Shown here piece after piece: positions 17,533-25,759 of a DNA stretch of 64,000 nt. The stretch lies in the NCBI RefSeq assembly GCF_008642355.1, contig NZ_CP029193.1, positions 5,170,001 to 5,234,000 on the forward strand. The letters run 5' to 3'. The DNA comes from Streptomyces venezuelae. GTDB lineage: Bacteria > Actinomycetota > Actinomycetes > Streptomycetales > Streptomycetaceae. Made by a program: the position numbers and the translations under genes. The number at the start of each line of letters is the position of its first letter. The stretch's first letter is position 1. The notes under the pieces were generated by a model. That model did not search any database. It had not been told where the DNA came from and was given only the letters and a program-made list of their open reading frames with translations.

Positions 17533-18501
17533 GTGTACGCGTTGCCGACCGCCATAGCCGTCACCGACCCCGACCTCGTGCTGCCGTCACCCGACCGGCA
17601 CACCCCGTCGGCCGCCGTCCTCCAGTCGGCCGTGCGGTCCCCGCGGACGTACTCCCTGGACCAGGCGCTCACGGAGACGCACACCCTCGTCGAGCACCAC
17701 GGCTACGTGATCGCGCTGTGCCCGTCCTCCGCGCCCGCGTCCGTCGCCCGGCGCCTGCACGCCGTCCGCTCCGTCCTGGAGAGCGACCGCATCGCCATCG
17801 TCCGCTCCGACCTGCCGCCGCTCGGCCTCGCCGTACTCGCCCTGCAGCTGCGGCAGTTGTCCGTCTGCGACTTCAGTCCGGGTGTCCTGGCCTCCGCGGC
17901 CCGCCTCCTGTCCCACTACATCTACGCCGGCGCCCTCCTCGGCTCCGTCGCCCGCCTCGACCGCGGCAGGATCGACGTCACCCTGGAGTCGCACGCCAAG
18001 TCCTGGCTCCCCGGCAGCCAGTTCGCGGCGCTCGCCACGCCGAGCCCCGAGCTCGTGAAGGTGACGGGCGGCGGCGAGGAGACCGAGCTGGCAGCCCCCG
18101 GCTTCGCCACGCGACTCCTCTACGCTCCCGGCCGCCTCGCCCCCGGCTGGGTGACCGGCACGCTCGCCCCCGCCTGGAAGGCGCAGGACGTCACCGAGAC
18201 GCGGCTGCCCGCCGAGTCCGAACGCTGGTGGGCCACGGGCAGACTCGTCGAGTTCGCCGCGGCGATCCCCGACATCTCCGTCCTCTACCAGCTGGTGTCG
18301 TCCGTCCGCCGCGACGACTGTCACTGGTGCGGACTCGAACTCATCGGTGACCGCTGCGCGTTCTGCGCCGCGCCCCTGCCGCCGCCCGGCGAGCGCCCCG
18401 CACAGCCGACGCGCACCCTCGTCCCCGCGAGCCACCGGCTCCGCCCGGCCGCGGGCCCGGCCCCCGCGCCGGACACCACCGCCCTGGGCGGCGCCACGTA
18501 G
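17533..18501 (+). CDS. Unknown protein with C-terminal zinc ribbon, next to tad genes
   Basis: No family function is recognised for this 322-residue protein. A mixed alpha/beta N-terminal part (~1-255) is followed by a treble-clef-like CHWCGLELIGDRCAFC, two CxxC pairs that should bind zinc, and a Pro-rich tail. It stands 105 bp upstream of the pilus gene cpaB on the same strand. Position suggests a Tad-associated accessory protein, but this is only context. The GTG at 17533 is chosen; a TTG at 17542 is an alternative. The 217-bp spacer before it holds no gene. Confidence 0.7.
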   Translation: MYALPTAIAVTDPDLVLPSPDRHTPSAAVLQSAVRSPRTYSLDQALTETHTLVEHHGYVIALCPSSAPASVARRLHAVRSVLESDRIAIVRSDLPPLGLAVLALQLRQLSVCDFSPGVLASAARLLSHYIYAGALLGSVARLDRGRIDVTLESHAKSWLPGSQFAALATPSPELVKVTGGGEETELAAPGFATRLLYAPGRLAPGWVTGTLAPAWKAQDVTETRLPAESERWWATGRLVEFAAAIPDISVLYQLVSSVRRDDCHWCGLELIGDRCAFCAAPLPPPGERPAQPTRTLVPASHRLRPAAGPAPAPDTTALGGAT

Positions 18502-18584
18502 CCCGCACCCGCCCGCCCCCGCTCCTCGTACGCGACCGACGACCGCACGTGCGCCACCCCGCTCACTGTCCGTAGCCAATCGCA

Positions 18585-18594
18585 CTCGATCGAG
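18585..18594. promoter_or_regulatory. Small palindrome before cpaB
   Basis: CTCGATCGAG is a perfect 10-bp palindrome 13 bp before the first pilus gene. It may be part of an operator, but a chance palindrome of this size is not unlikely. Confidence 0.2.
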
Positions 18595-18606
18595 GTAGTC
18601 CGGCTT

Positions 18607-19317
18607 ATGAACTCACGCCAGCGCCGCGGCGTCATCCTGCTGGTCCTTTCGGTCCTGTGCGCGATCGGCGCGTTCGCGGGCGTCCTCTCGGTGATCCGCG
18701 ACGCGAACTCGAAGGTCGGACCCGAGGTCCCCGCGTACAAGCTGAAGGGCGACATCGCGCCCTACAAGGAACTCACCGCCGACCAGTTCGAGAAGGTCGA
18801 GATGCCCGAGCGGTGGCTGTCCGACAACGCGGTCACCGACCTGCGCGAGATCCGCGGCAAGATCGCGGTCACCCAGCTGCGCGAGGGCTCGCTGCTGCAG
18901 TCCGACATGATCGTCAGACGCCCCGAACTCGGCCCGGGCCAGCAGGAGATCGCCATCATGATCGACGCGGCCACCGGCGTCGCGGGCAAGATCACCCCCG
19001 GCTCGAAGGTCAACATCTACGCCACGTTCAAGGGCGAAACCGACAACGCCGAGGACCAGTCCAAAGTCATCGTGGAGGGCGCCAAGGTGCTGGACGTCGG
19101 CAAACTGACCCCGCTCGAACCCGACCAGGACGACCGCACGCGCCGCAGGGCCATGGAAGCGGTTCCGATCACCTTCGCCCTCGGCACGGCGGACGCCCAG
19201 CGCGTCGCGTACGCCGAATCGTTCGCCACGCATGTCCGACTCGCCCTGGTCGGCGCGGGCGGCGACGCCACCGTGCCGCCCCGCGACCGGACATACACCC
19301 TCGACGAGGACAAGTAG
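18607..19317 (+). CDS. cpaB: Flp pilus assembly protein CpaB/RcpC (SAF domain)
   Basis: The 236-residue protein has one N-terminal membrane segment (~9-27) and a SAF-type domain in the region MPERWLSDNAV to GSLLQSDMI, then a beta-rich extracellular part with ITPGSKVNIYATFKG. This is the CpaB/RcpC architecture, a periplasmic or cell-wall assembly factor of Tad pili. It is the first clear gene of the tad operon; its stop lies 10 nt before the next start, inside whose leader AGGAGG stands. Confidence 0.85.
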   Translation: MNSRQRRGVILLVLSVLCAIGAFAGVLSVIRDANSKVGPEVPAYKLKGDIAPYKELTADQFEKVEMPERWLSDNAVTDLREIRGKIAVTQLREGSLLQSDMIVRRPELGPGQQEIAIMIDAATGVAGKITPGSKVNIYATFKGETDNAEDQSKVIVEGAKVLDVGKLTPLEPDQDDRTRRRAMEAVPITFALGTADAQRVAYAESFATHVRLALVGAGGDATVPPRDRTYTLDEDK

Positions 19318-19327
19318 GAGGTCAGGC

Positions 19328-20950
19328 ATGACCACTCGGATCCTCCCCGCGGTCGGTGACATCGACGCGGCCCGTGCGCTGTCCACCCTTGCCGGGCAGC
19401 TTCCCGATACCGAGCCCGCCCTGCCCGTCGGTGACTCCACGGAGCTCCTCGACACCCTCGCGCGGCTCGCCGCAGAGTCCGTCGACGAGCTGCCCGAAGT
19501 CGTCCTCGTCCACGAGCGCATCGGGCCCGTCCCCGCCCTCGACCTCATCCGCGACCTCGTCCTGCGCTTCCCCGCGGTCGGTGTCGTCCTCATCACCGCC
19601 GACACCAGCCCCGGGCTCCTCACCGCCGCCATGGACTCCGGCGCCCGCGGCATCGTCGGCCTCCCGCTCGCCTACGAAGCCCTCGCCGAACGCGTCCAGG
19701 CCGCCGCCTCCTGGTCCACCGGGATGCGCAGGCACCTGGGCAACGGCAACGGCGGGGGGCTGGAGCTGTACGCGGGCGGCGGGGGCGGGGCGGGCGCGGG
19801 CACCGTCGTCACCGTCAGCGGAGCGAAGGGCGGCGTCGGCACCACCCTCGCCGCCGTCCACCTCGCCCTTGCCTCCCGCGCGTCCGGCCACAGCGTAGCC
19901 CTCGTCGACCTCGACCTCCAGTCCGGCGACGTCGCCTCCTACCTCGACGTGCAGTTCCGCCGCTCCATCGCCGACCTCGCCGCCATCTCCGACATCACGC
20001 CCCGCGTCCTCCAGGACGCCGTCTACACCCACGAGACCGGCATCGGCCTGCTCCTCGCCCCCGCCGACGGCGAACGCGGCGAAGAGGTCACCGACCGCGT
20101 CGCCCGCCAGACCATCGGTGCCCTCCGCGCCCGCTACGACGTCGTCATCGTCGACTGCGGCACCTACGTCACCGGCGCCGGAGCCACCGCCGTCGAACTC
20201 GCCGACCGCGCCCTGCTGCTCGTCACCCCCGACGTCGTCGCCGTCCGCGCCGCCAAACGGATGGTCCGCCTCTGGGACCGGCTGCAGATCCGCAAGGCGG
20301 AGGAGACCGTCACCGTCGTCAACCGGCACGGCAAGACCGCGGAGATCCAGCCCGTCCTCGTCGAACGCGTCACGGGAACCAAGACCGCACGGACCACCGT
20401 GCCCGCCAACTTCAAGGAACTGCAGGCAGCCGTCGACGCGGGCCGCATGCAGGACCTCGAAAGCCGCTCCTCCGTCAAACAGGCCCTCTGGGGCCTCGCG
20501 GGCGAACTCGGCCTCGTCGACCCGGACGCGGCGGGCACCGGCGGCAAACGCGGCCTCGCCCTGCGCAGGAAGGCGACGACCGGCGACCGCGGCGCCGTCA
20601 CCCTCGAATTCGCCGGGATGTTCCCGCTGCTGCTCGCCGTCATGGCGATCCTCTGGCAGTGCGCGCTGTACGGCTACACGTACTCCCTCGCCGGAAACGC
20701 GGCGGACGAGGCGGCACGCGCGGCCACGGCGGCGTACGCGGCGGGCGAGGGCGCGGACGGGGCCTGCTCCGACGCCGCCCGGCAGCACCTCCCCGACGCC
20801 TGGCAGGACGCGTCGGTGTCCTGCACGGACGAGGGCACGGTGTGGAAGGCCCACGTCTCGGTGGACGTACCCGTGTTCTTCCCGGGCTTCGACGCGGGAT
20901 GGCACGTGGACGGGGAAGCGGGGGCGGCGAAGGAGGGGGAGGACGGGTGA
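19328..20950 (+). CDS. CpaE/TadZ-like ATPase fused to a TadE-like pseudopilin
   Basis: One 540-residue frame joins two Tad proteins. Residues ~1-135 resemble a receiver-like domain. Residues ~158-400 are a MinD/ParA-type ATPase with deviant Walker A SGAKGGVGTT (164-173) and DLDLQSGD. Residues ~420-540 are a TadE-like pseudopilin: RGAVTLEFAGMFPLLL with a G|xxxxE prepilin-peptidase motif at the membrane edge, one membrane helix, and a Cys-containing extracellular tail. The family positions pilus machinery at the membrane. There is no stop or start between the parts. The ATG follows AGGAGGTCAGGC. The next gene overlaps by GTGA. Confidence 0.88.
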   Translation: MTTRILPAVGDIDAARALSTLAGQLPDTEPALPVGDSTELLDTLARLAAESVDELPEVVLVHERIGPVPALDLIRDLVLRFPAVGVVLITADTSPGLLTAAMDSGARGIVGLPLAYEALAERVQAAASWSTGMRRHLGNGNGGGLELYAGGGGGAGAGTVVTVSGAKGGVGTTLAAVHLALASRASGHSVALVDLDLQSGDVASYLDVQFRRSIADLAAISDITPRVLQDAVYTHETGIGLLLAPADGERGEEVTDRVARQTIGALRARYDVVIVDCGTYVTGAGATAVELADRALLLVTPDVVAVRAAKRMVRLWDRLQIRKAEETVTVVNRHGKTAEIQPVLVERVTGTKTARTTVPANFKELQAAVDAGRMQDLESRSSVKQALWGLAGELGLVDPDAAGTGGKRGLALRRKATTGDRGAVTLEFAGMFPLLLAVMAILWQCALYGYTYSLAGNAADEAARAATAAYAAGEGADGACSDAARQHLPDAWQDASVSCTDEGTVWKAHVSVDVPVFFPGFDAGWHVDGEAGAAKEGEDG

Positions 20951-21363
20951 GGAGGTCATGGACACGGCCCCGGGCCCGCGCCGGGCACTGTCACCGTCAC
21001 CCGCGCCGCCGCTGGGGCGACCACGGCGTCTCCATGCTGGAGTTCGCCGGCTTCCTGCCGATCCTGCTGCTCATCGGCCTCGCCGCGATCCAGCTCGGCC
21101 TCATAGGCTACGCCGCCAACCAGGCGGGCTCCGGCGCCAGGGCCGCCGCCCGCGCCGCCTCGCAGGGCGACTCCGGCGAAGCCGCGGGCGCCGCCGCCAT
21201 GGACGACGGCCTGACCGCGTCCGTCGGCGTCAGCAAGGGCGGCGCCACGACGACCGCCACGGTCGAGGTCCAGGTGCCCACCCTGCTCCCCTTCATCGAC
21301 ACGGACTGGAGCGTCACCAAGGAGGCGACGATGCCGAACGACGACGCACCGGACACGGACTGA
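20947..21363 (+). CDS. TadE-like pseudopilin
   Basis: This 138-residue protein has a basic cytoplasmic leader of ~35 residues, a prepilin-type site HG|VSMLEFAGFLPILLL with Glu at +5, a membrane helix, and a short extracellular part. It is a minor pilin-like subunit of the Tad pilus. The GTG at 20947 overlaps the preceding stop by 4 nt and has GGGGGAGGA upstream, so it is translationally coupled to the ATPase-TadE gene. Confidence 0.82.
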   Translation: MRRSWTRPRARAGHCHRHPRRRWGDHGVSMLEFAGFLPILLLIGLAAIQLGLIGYAANQAGSGARAAARAASQGDSGEAAGAAAMDDGLTASVGVSKGGATTTATVEVQVPTLLPFIDTDWSVTKEATMPNDDAPDTD

Positions 21364-21404
21364 CCCGGTACGGCCCGTATCCACGAGGGAGGTTGAAGGA
21401 CGAC

Positions 21405-22742
21405 ATGAGTCTGCGCGACCGCGTGGCCCCCACCCACCAGACCGAGCCGAGCCGCGACGACGGCCTCGTCGCCGTCTACCGCTCCAAGCTCCTGGAGGAG
21501 ATCGACCTCGCCGAGATGTCGTCGCTCACGGCCGCGGACCGCCGCGTCCGCCTGGAGCGCGTCCTCGGCCACATCATCAGCCGCGAAGGCCCCGTCCTCT
21601 CCACCTCCGAACGCTCCCAGCTGATCCGCCGCGTCGTCGACGAGGCCCTCGGACTCGGCGTGCTCGAACCGCTCCTCGCCGACACCTCCATCACCGAGAT
21701 CATGGTCAACGGCCCCGACTCGATCTTCGTGGAGCGCGCGGGCCGCGTCGAACAGCTCCCCCTCCGCTTCGCCTCGAACGACCAGCTCATGCAGACGATC
21801 GAACGCATCGTGTCGACCGTCAACCGCCGCGTCGACGAGTCGAACCCCATGGTCGACGCCCGCCTGCCCACCGGCGAACGCGTCAACGTGATCATCCCGC
21901 CGCTCGCCCTGACCGGCGCCACCCTCACGATCCGCCGCTTCCCGCGCGCCTACACCCTCCCCGAACTCATCGGCCTCGGCTCCCTCGACGAGCACATGCT
22001 GATGCTGCTCTCCGCGTTCGTGCGCGCCCGCTTCAACCTCATCGTCAGCGGCGGCACCGGCACCGGCAAGACGACCCTGCTCAACGCGCTCTCCGGCCTC
22101 ATCCCGGCCCGCGAACGCATCATCACCATCGAGGACTCGGCGGAACTCCAGCTCCAGCAGGAACACGTGATCCGCCTGGAGTCCCGCCCCCCGAACGTGG
22201 AGGGCAAGGGCCAGATCACCATCCGCGACCTCGTCCGCAACAGCCTCCGCATGCGGCCCGACCGCATCATCGTCGGCGAGGTCCGCGGCGGCGAGACCCT
22301 CGACATGCTCCAGGCCATGTCGACGGGCCACGACGGCTCACTCGCCACCGTCCACGCGAACACCGCGGAGGACGCCCTGATGCGCCTCCAGACCCTCGGC
22401 TCCATGTCGGAGGTCCAGATCCCCTTCGAGGCGCTGAAGGACCAGATCAACTCGGCCGTCGACGTCGTCGTCCAGCTCGCCCGGCACGGCGACGGCTCCC
22501 GCAAGGTCGCCGAGATCGTGCTGCTCGTCTCCCACGGCCGCCAGCACTTCCGCATCGTCCCGGTCTCCCGCTTCGTGCCCCGCCCGCTCGGCGCGGACCG
22601 CGTCGTGCACGGCCACTTCGAGCACCTGCCGCTGCCGCGCGAGGTCGCCGACAAGCTGTACGTGGCGAACGAACCGGTGCCACCGGCCTTCGGGGTGGCG
22701 GAGGCCATCGACGTACTGGACACGAGGGAAGCCATCGGATGA
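21405..22742 (+). CDS. tadA: Tad pilus secretion ATPase TadA/CpaF
   Basis: The 445-residue protein has an N-terminal domain and a VirB11/PilT-type hexameric ATPase core: Walker A GGTGTGKTT (~215-223), TIEDSAELQL, the Asp box DLVRNSLRMRPDRIIVGEVR and His box TGHDGSLATVHAN. It powers assembly of Flp pilin from the cytosolic face. GAAGGACGAC precedes the ATG. Its stop overlaps the tadB start (ATGA). Confidence 0.95.
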   Translation: MSLRDRVAPTHQTEPSRDDGLVAVYRSKLLEEIDLAEMSSLTAADRRVRLERVLGHIISREGPVLSTSERSQLIRRVVDEALGLGVLEPLLADTSITEIMVNGPDSIFVERAGRVEQLPLRFASNDQLMQTIERIVSTVNRRVDESNPMVDARLPTGERVNVIIPPLALTGATLTIRRFPRAYTLPELIGLGSLDEHMLMLLSAFVRARFNLIVSGGTGTGKTTLLNALSGLIPARERIITIEDSAELQLQQEHVIRLESRPPNVEGKGQITIRDLVRNSLRMRPDRIIVGEVRGGETLDMLQAMSTGHDGSLATVHANTAEDALMRLQTLGSMSEVQIPFEALKDQINSAVDVVVQLARHGDGSRKVAEIVLLVSHGRQHFRIVPVSRFVPRPLGADRVVHGHFEHLPLPREVADKLYVANEPVPPAFGVAEAIDVLDTREAIG

Positions 22743-23686
22743 ACGACCCCGCCCTCATCGCCCTGGGCGCCACCCTCCTGACGGGCACGCTCGCGGTCGC
22801 CGGCGTCCACACGTACGCGTCGGGCCGCGCCCAGCGCCAAGCCCTGGTGGACCGCCTCGCGCTCGGCCCCGGCACGGGCGACGGAGGCCCGCCCGCCCGC
22901 ACCCGCCGCTTCGCCGCCGTCGACCGCCGCCTGCGCCGCACCCGCCTCGGCCGCGCGATCCACCTGCGCCTGTCCTCGACGGGCCTCGACCTCACGGCGG
23001 GGGAGTTCTTCACGTACGTCGTCGCGGTCGTCGCCGCCCTCTGGCTGATCGCGGCCGCGACCCTGGCCCCGTTCTTCGGCCCGATCGCCGGCGTCGTGGC
23101 GATATGGGGGGCCGTGGCGTTCCTCAACTGGCAGCGCCAGAAACGCATCGAGGCGTTCATCAACCAGCTCCCCGACGTGGCGCGCATCCTGGCGAACGCG
23201 ACGGCGGCGGGCCTGGCGCTGCGCACGTCCTTGGCGATGGCGGCGGAGGAACTGGAAGCCCCCGCGGGCGAGGAGCTCTCCCATGTGGCCGACCAGTTGA
23301 CGATGGGCCGCTCCATCGACGACACACTGGGCGAACTCGCCGCCCGCCTCCCCTCCCGCGAACTGGTCGTCCTGGTCACAACCCTCGTCCTGTCCAACAA
23401 GGCGGGCGGCACGGTGGTCAACTCCCTGCGGAACCTCACGCAGACCCTGGAGGACCGCAAGGAGACACGGCGCGAGGTCCGCACGATGCTCTCGGAGGTC
23501 AACGCGACGGCGTTCACGGTCCCGCTCCTGGGCCTGGGCTCCCTGCTCCTCATCAACTCGTCGAACGAGGGCGCGCTGGCGCGGGTCACAGGCTCACCGC
23601 TCGGCCAGACGCTGATCCTGATCTCCCTGGGCCTGTACGGCGTCGGCTTCTTCGTGATCCGCCGCCTGGGAAAGATCGAAGTGTAG
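22739..23686 (+). CDS. tadB: Tad pilus inner-membrane protein TadB
   Basis: This 315-residue type II secretion F-domain protein has N-terminal and C-terminal membrane helices around a cytoplasmic helical bundle (INQLPDVARILANATAAGLAL to ELVVLVTTLVLSNKAGG). With TadC it forms the membrane platform of the pilus machine. It is coupled to tadA by a 4-nt overlap. Confidence 0.9.
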   Translation: MNDPALIALGATLLTGTLAVAGVHTYASGRAQRQALVDRLALGPGTGDGGPPARTRRFAAVDRRLRRTRLGRAIHLRLSSTGLDLTAGEFFTYVVAVVAALWLIAAATLAPFFGPIAGVVAIWGAVAFLNWQRQKRIEAFINQLPDVARILANATAAGLALRTSLAMAAEELEAPAGEELSHVADQLTMGRSIDDTLGELAARLPSRELVVLVTTLVLSNKAGGTVVNSLRNLTQTLEDRKETRREVRTMLSEVNATAFTVPLLGLGSLLLINSSNEGALARVTGSPLGQTLILISLGLYGVGFFVIRRLGKIEV

Positions 23687-23722
23687 GTGTCCGGTGGGAA
23701 GTCGAGGAAGGAGGAAGTCCCC

Positions 23723-24613
23723 GTGCTGAGCCTGCTCCTAGCGGCTGTGATGGGCCTCGCCGTGGCGGGCGTCTGCCTGGGCATCCGCATGTACCGCGCG
23801 GACGCGAAGCTGCCGACCGACCTGGCCGTGGCCCTGGAGGTCGGCGCGACCCGGGTGTCGGTGGCCGGCTCGGCGGTGGACCGCCTCGGCATGCGCTTCG
23901 CGCCCCTCGTCCTGCGGCTGATGGGCCCGAAACGGGTCGACGCCAAGCGCCGCCGGATAGACATGGCGGGCAACCCCGGCGGCCTGACGATCGACCGTTA
24001 CGCCGCTCGGCGCGCGGTCTACGGCGTCTTCGGCCTCGTCCTCGGCCTGGTCTTTCTCACCAACGGCTCCCCGCTCTTCGGCCTGCTGACCCTCGCCTTC
24101 GGCGCGGTGGCGGCGGACGCGCTGATCTGGCAGGCGATCCGCGAACGCCGCGAGGTCATCGACCGCACGCTCCCCGACTTCCTGGACGTCCTGGCCGTCG
24201 TGGTCTCGGCGGGCCTGGGCTTCCGCCAGGCGCTGGACCGCGTCGCTGAACGGTACGAGGGTCCGTGGGCGGACGAACTCCGCATCACGCTGCGCCAGAT
24301 GGACATGGGCGTGAGCCGCCGCCAGGCCTTCGACGACCTGCGCCGCCGCAACGCGTCCGAGCAGGTCGCCCAGTTCGTCTCGGCGCTCCAACAGGGGGAG
24401 GAGCTGGGCTCGCCGATCGCTGACACGCTGATCCAGATCGCCACGGACATGCGGCGCACGGACGCGCAGAACTCCCGCCGCCGGGCGGCGAAGACGATCC
24501 CCAAGGCGACGATGGTGACGCTCGTCTTCATGCTCCCCGCCACGATGATCCTGATCGCGGCGGGCATGTTCCTGGGCTCGGGCTCCGACTTCGGCTCCAT
24601 TCTGGACCGTTGA
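23723..24613 (+). CDS. tadC: Tad pilus inner-membrane protein TadC
   Basis: The 296-residue protein is the second F-domain protein of the pair, with RTLPDFLDVLAVVVSAGLGFRQAL-type sequence, hydrophobic ends and the TadC ending MLPATMILIAAGMFLGSG. The GTG at 23723 is preceded by GGAAGGAGG at 9 nt and gives the normal hydrophobic N-terminus; an earlier in-frame GTG at 23687 lacks this. It ends the coupled cpaB-tadC stretch. Confidence 0.9.
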   Translation: MLSLLLAAVMGLAVAGVCLGIRMYRADAKLPTDLAVALEVGATRVSVAGSAVDRLGMRFAPLVLRLMGPKRVDAKRRRIDMAGNPGGLTIDRYAARRAVYGVFGLVLGLVFLTNGSPLFGLLTLAFGAVAADALIWQAIRERREVIDRTLPDFLDVLAVVVSAGLGFRQALDRVAERYEGPWADELRITLRQMDMGVSRRQAFDDLRRRNASEQVAQFVSALQQGEELGSPIADTLIQIATDMRRTDAQNSRRRAAKTIPKATMVTLVFMLPATMILIAAGMFLGSGSDFGSILDR

Positions 24614-24623
24614 GCGGAGGCGT

Positions 24624-24710
24624 ATGGCGGGGGCCGCTGAGATGAACGCAATGAACGACTTCGCGAAAGCTCTTCGCGGATGCAACTCGATGTGGGACAG
24701 TCAGGACTGA
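24624..24710 (+). CDS. Candidate 28-residue small protein after tadC
   Basis: An ATG with GGAGG 3 nt before it opens 10 nt after the tadC stop and runs 28 codons (MAGAAEMNAMNDFAKALRG...). No family is known. The ribosome site and position in a tightly packed operon are the only support; it may be chance. Confidence 0.3.
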   Translation: MAGAAEMNAMNDFAKALRGCNSMWDSQD

Positions 24711-24900
24711 GTTCACGGTTCGCGTGAGGGGACTTCGTGCATGGTGATCTCGACGAGGGGGAAGAGAACCCGCCAACTTGCGGGCCCGGCACGCCGGTTA
24801 CCGCATACGTCGCGCAGAGTTGCTGCCGACGCACGCCGTGTGGCGTACGTTGCCTCTGACCACAAAGGGCGCGGTATCGGGTGGGAAAGAAGGGTCCGTC
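24711..24900. other. Spacer holding the probable flp promoter
   Basis: The region between tadC and flp has no further gene. It is lower in GC than its surroundings and should hold the promoter of the pilin block. A small inverted repeat CGCGAA/TTCGCG (24662-24678) lies just upstream, within the candidate small frame. Confidence 0.4.
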
Positions 24901-25119
24901 GTGCTGAAGGAACGCGTGCTCAAAGTCTGGGTCGACTGGTCGGTCTCCGTGGCGTCGCGGGTTCGGGGGGAAGGGCGGGATTCGGGGGCGGGGTTTGTGG
25001 AGTATGCGGGGCTGATGATTCTTATTGCGGGGATCTTCGTCCTGATCGACGGTCTGGGGCTCGACGGCCAGATCTCAGGAGCCATCCAGGATGCCGTCTC
25101 CGACGTGGTCGGCGGCTGA
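24901..25119 (+). CDS. flp: Flp-family type IVb pilin
   Basis: The 72-residue prepilin has a leader of ~30 residues ending DSG, then the Flp motif G|AGFVEYAGLMILIAG with Glu at +5 and Tyr at +6, and a short C-terminus. It should be cleaved by a TadV-type prepilin peptidase and polymerised into the pilus shaft by TadA/B/C. GTG at 24901 follows AAGAAGG at a longish spacing. Codon use is less GC-biased than in tadA-tadC (GTT, TGT, CTT, ATT present). Confidence 0.88.
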   Translation: MLKERVLKVWVDWSVSVASRVRGEGRDSGAGFVEYAGLMILIAGIFVLIDGLGLDGQISGAIQDAVSDVVGG

Positions 25120-25727
25120 CGCGGTGCCTTTCTCGCGCTGACAGTGGGCAGACGCTCCCCATCTACATCTGGCTGACGGGCATTCTGCTCTTCGCCGCCC
25201 TGGCCTTCTTTGCCTTCGCCCAGGCGGCGTCGGCGCGCAACGGTGCCCAGTCCGCAGCCGACGCCGCAGCGTTGGCTGCCGCGCAGGAGTCCAGGGATGA
25301 ACTGGCGGAAGAGCTCGGTCTGTCCATCGGCGAGGGCGATGGCTGGCTCGACTGGCTCACGGGTGTCCCGCCCACCGATGCCGGGGCCGCCCGAGCGGCG
25401 GCCGACGTACTCGCCGCCGACAACGACGCACAGGTCAAAGACCTCACATCGACCGTGGTGAACGGGTCCCCCGGTTACAAGGTGTCGATCCGGACCAACT
25501 ACACGGTGGGCGACTCCGTCATTCCCGGTACGGAGACACAGCACGCCAAGGCTGACGCCACTGCCGTCATCAAACCGCGTTGTGACATGGACCCCTCGAG
25601 CGATCCTGAGAAGGTCGTGGAATTCGATTGCGACGGCGGCGAATCCTTCGAGATCGACCCCGAAGACTTCGAGCCGGAAGATCTCCCGGACGCCTCCGTT
25701 CTCTTCTCTGTCCACCTGGCCGACTGA
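25116..25727 (+). CDS. TadG-like pilus-associated protein, apparent CTG start
   Basis: DSGQTLPIYIWLTGILLFAALAF, followed by AASARNGAQSAADAAALAAAQ, is the typical start of actinobacterial TadG-like proteins: one membrane helix, then an Ala-rich helix and an acidic extracellular tail. No ATG, GTG or TTG exists in frame between ~24838 and the membrane helix. CTG at 25116 would overlap the flp stop as CTGA, like the ATGA/GTGA couplings of the operon, giving 203 residues. The start is therefore inferred; a sequencing error or decayed start is the alternative. Confidence 0.7.
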   Translation: MTRCLSRADSGQTLPIYIWLTGILLFAALAFFAFAQAASARNGAQSAADAAALAAAQESRDELAEELGLSIGEGDGWLDWLTGVPPTDAGAARAAADVLAADNDAQVKDLTSTVVNGSPGYKVSIRTNYTVGDSVIPGTETQHAKADATAVIKPRCDMDPSSDPEKVVEFDCDGGESFEIDPEDFEPEDLPDASVLFSVHLAD

Positions 25728-25759
25728 CAAGCGATCGACGAGAGAAGGAAGCCGTAGCG

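Noticed and set aside
24741..25115. Upstream extension of the TadG-like frame
   Set aside because: It would overlap flp almost completely out of frame and has Arg/Gly-rich shadow composition; the pilin is far better supported.
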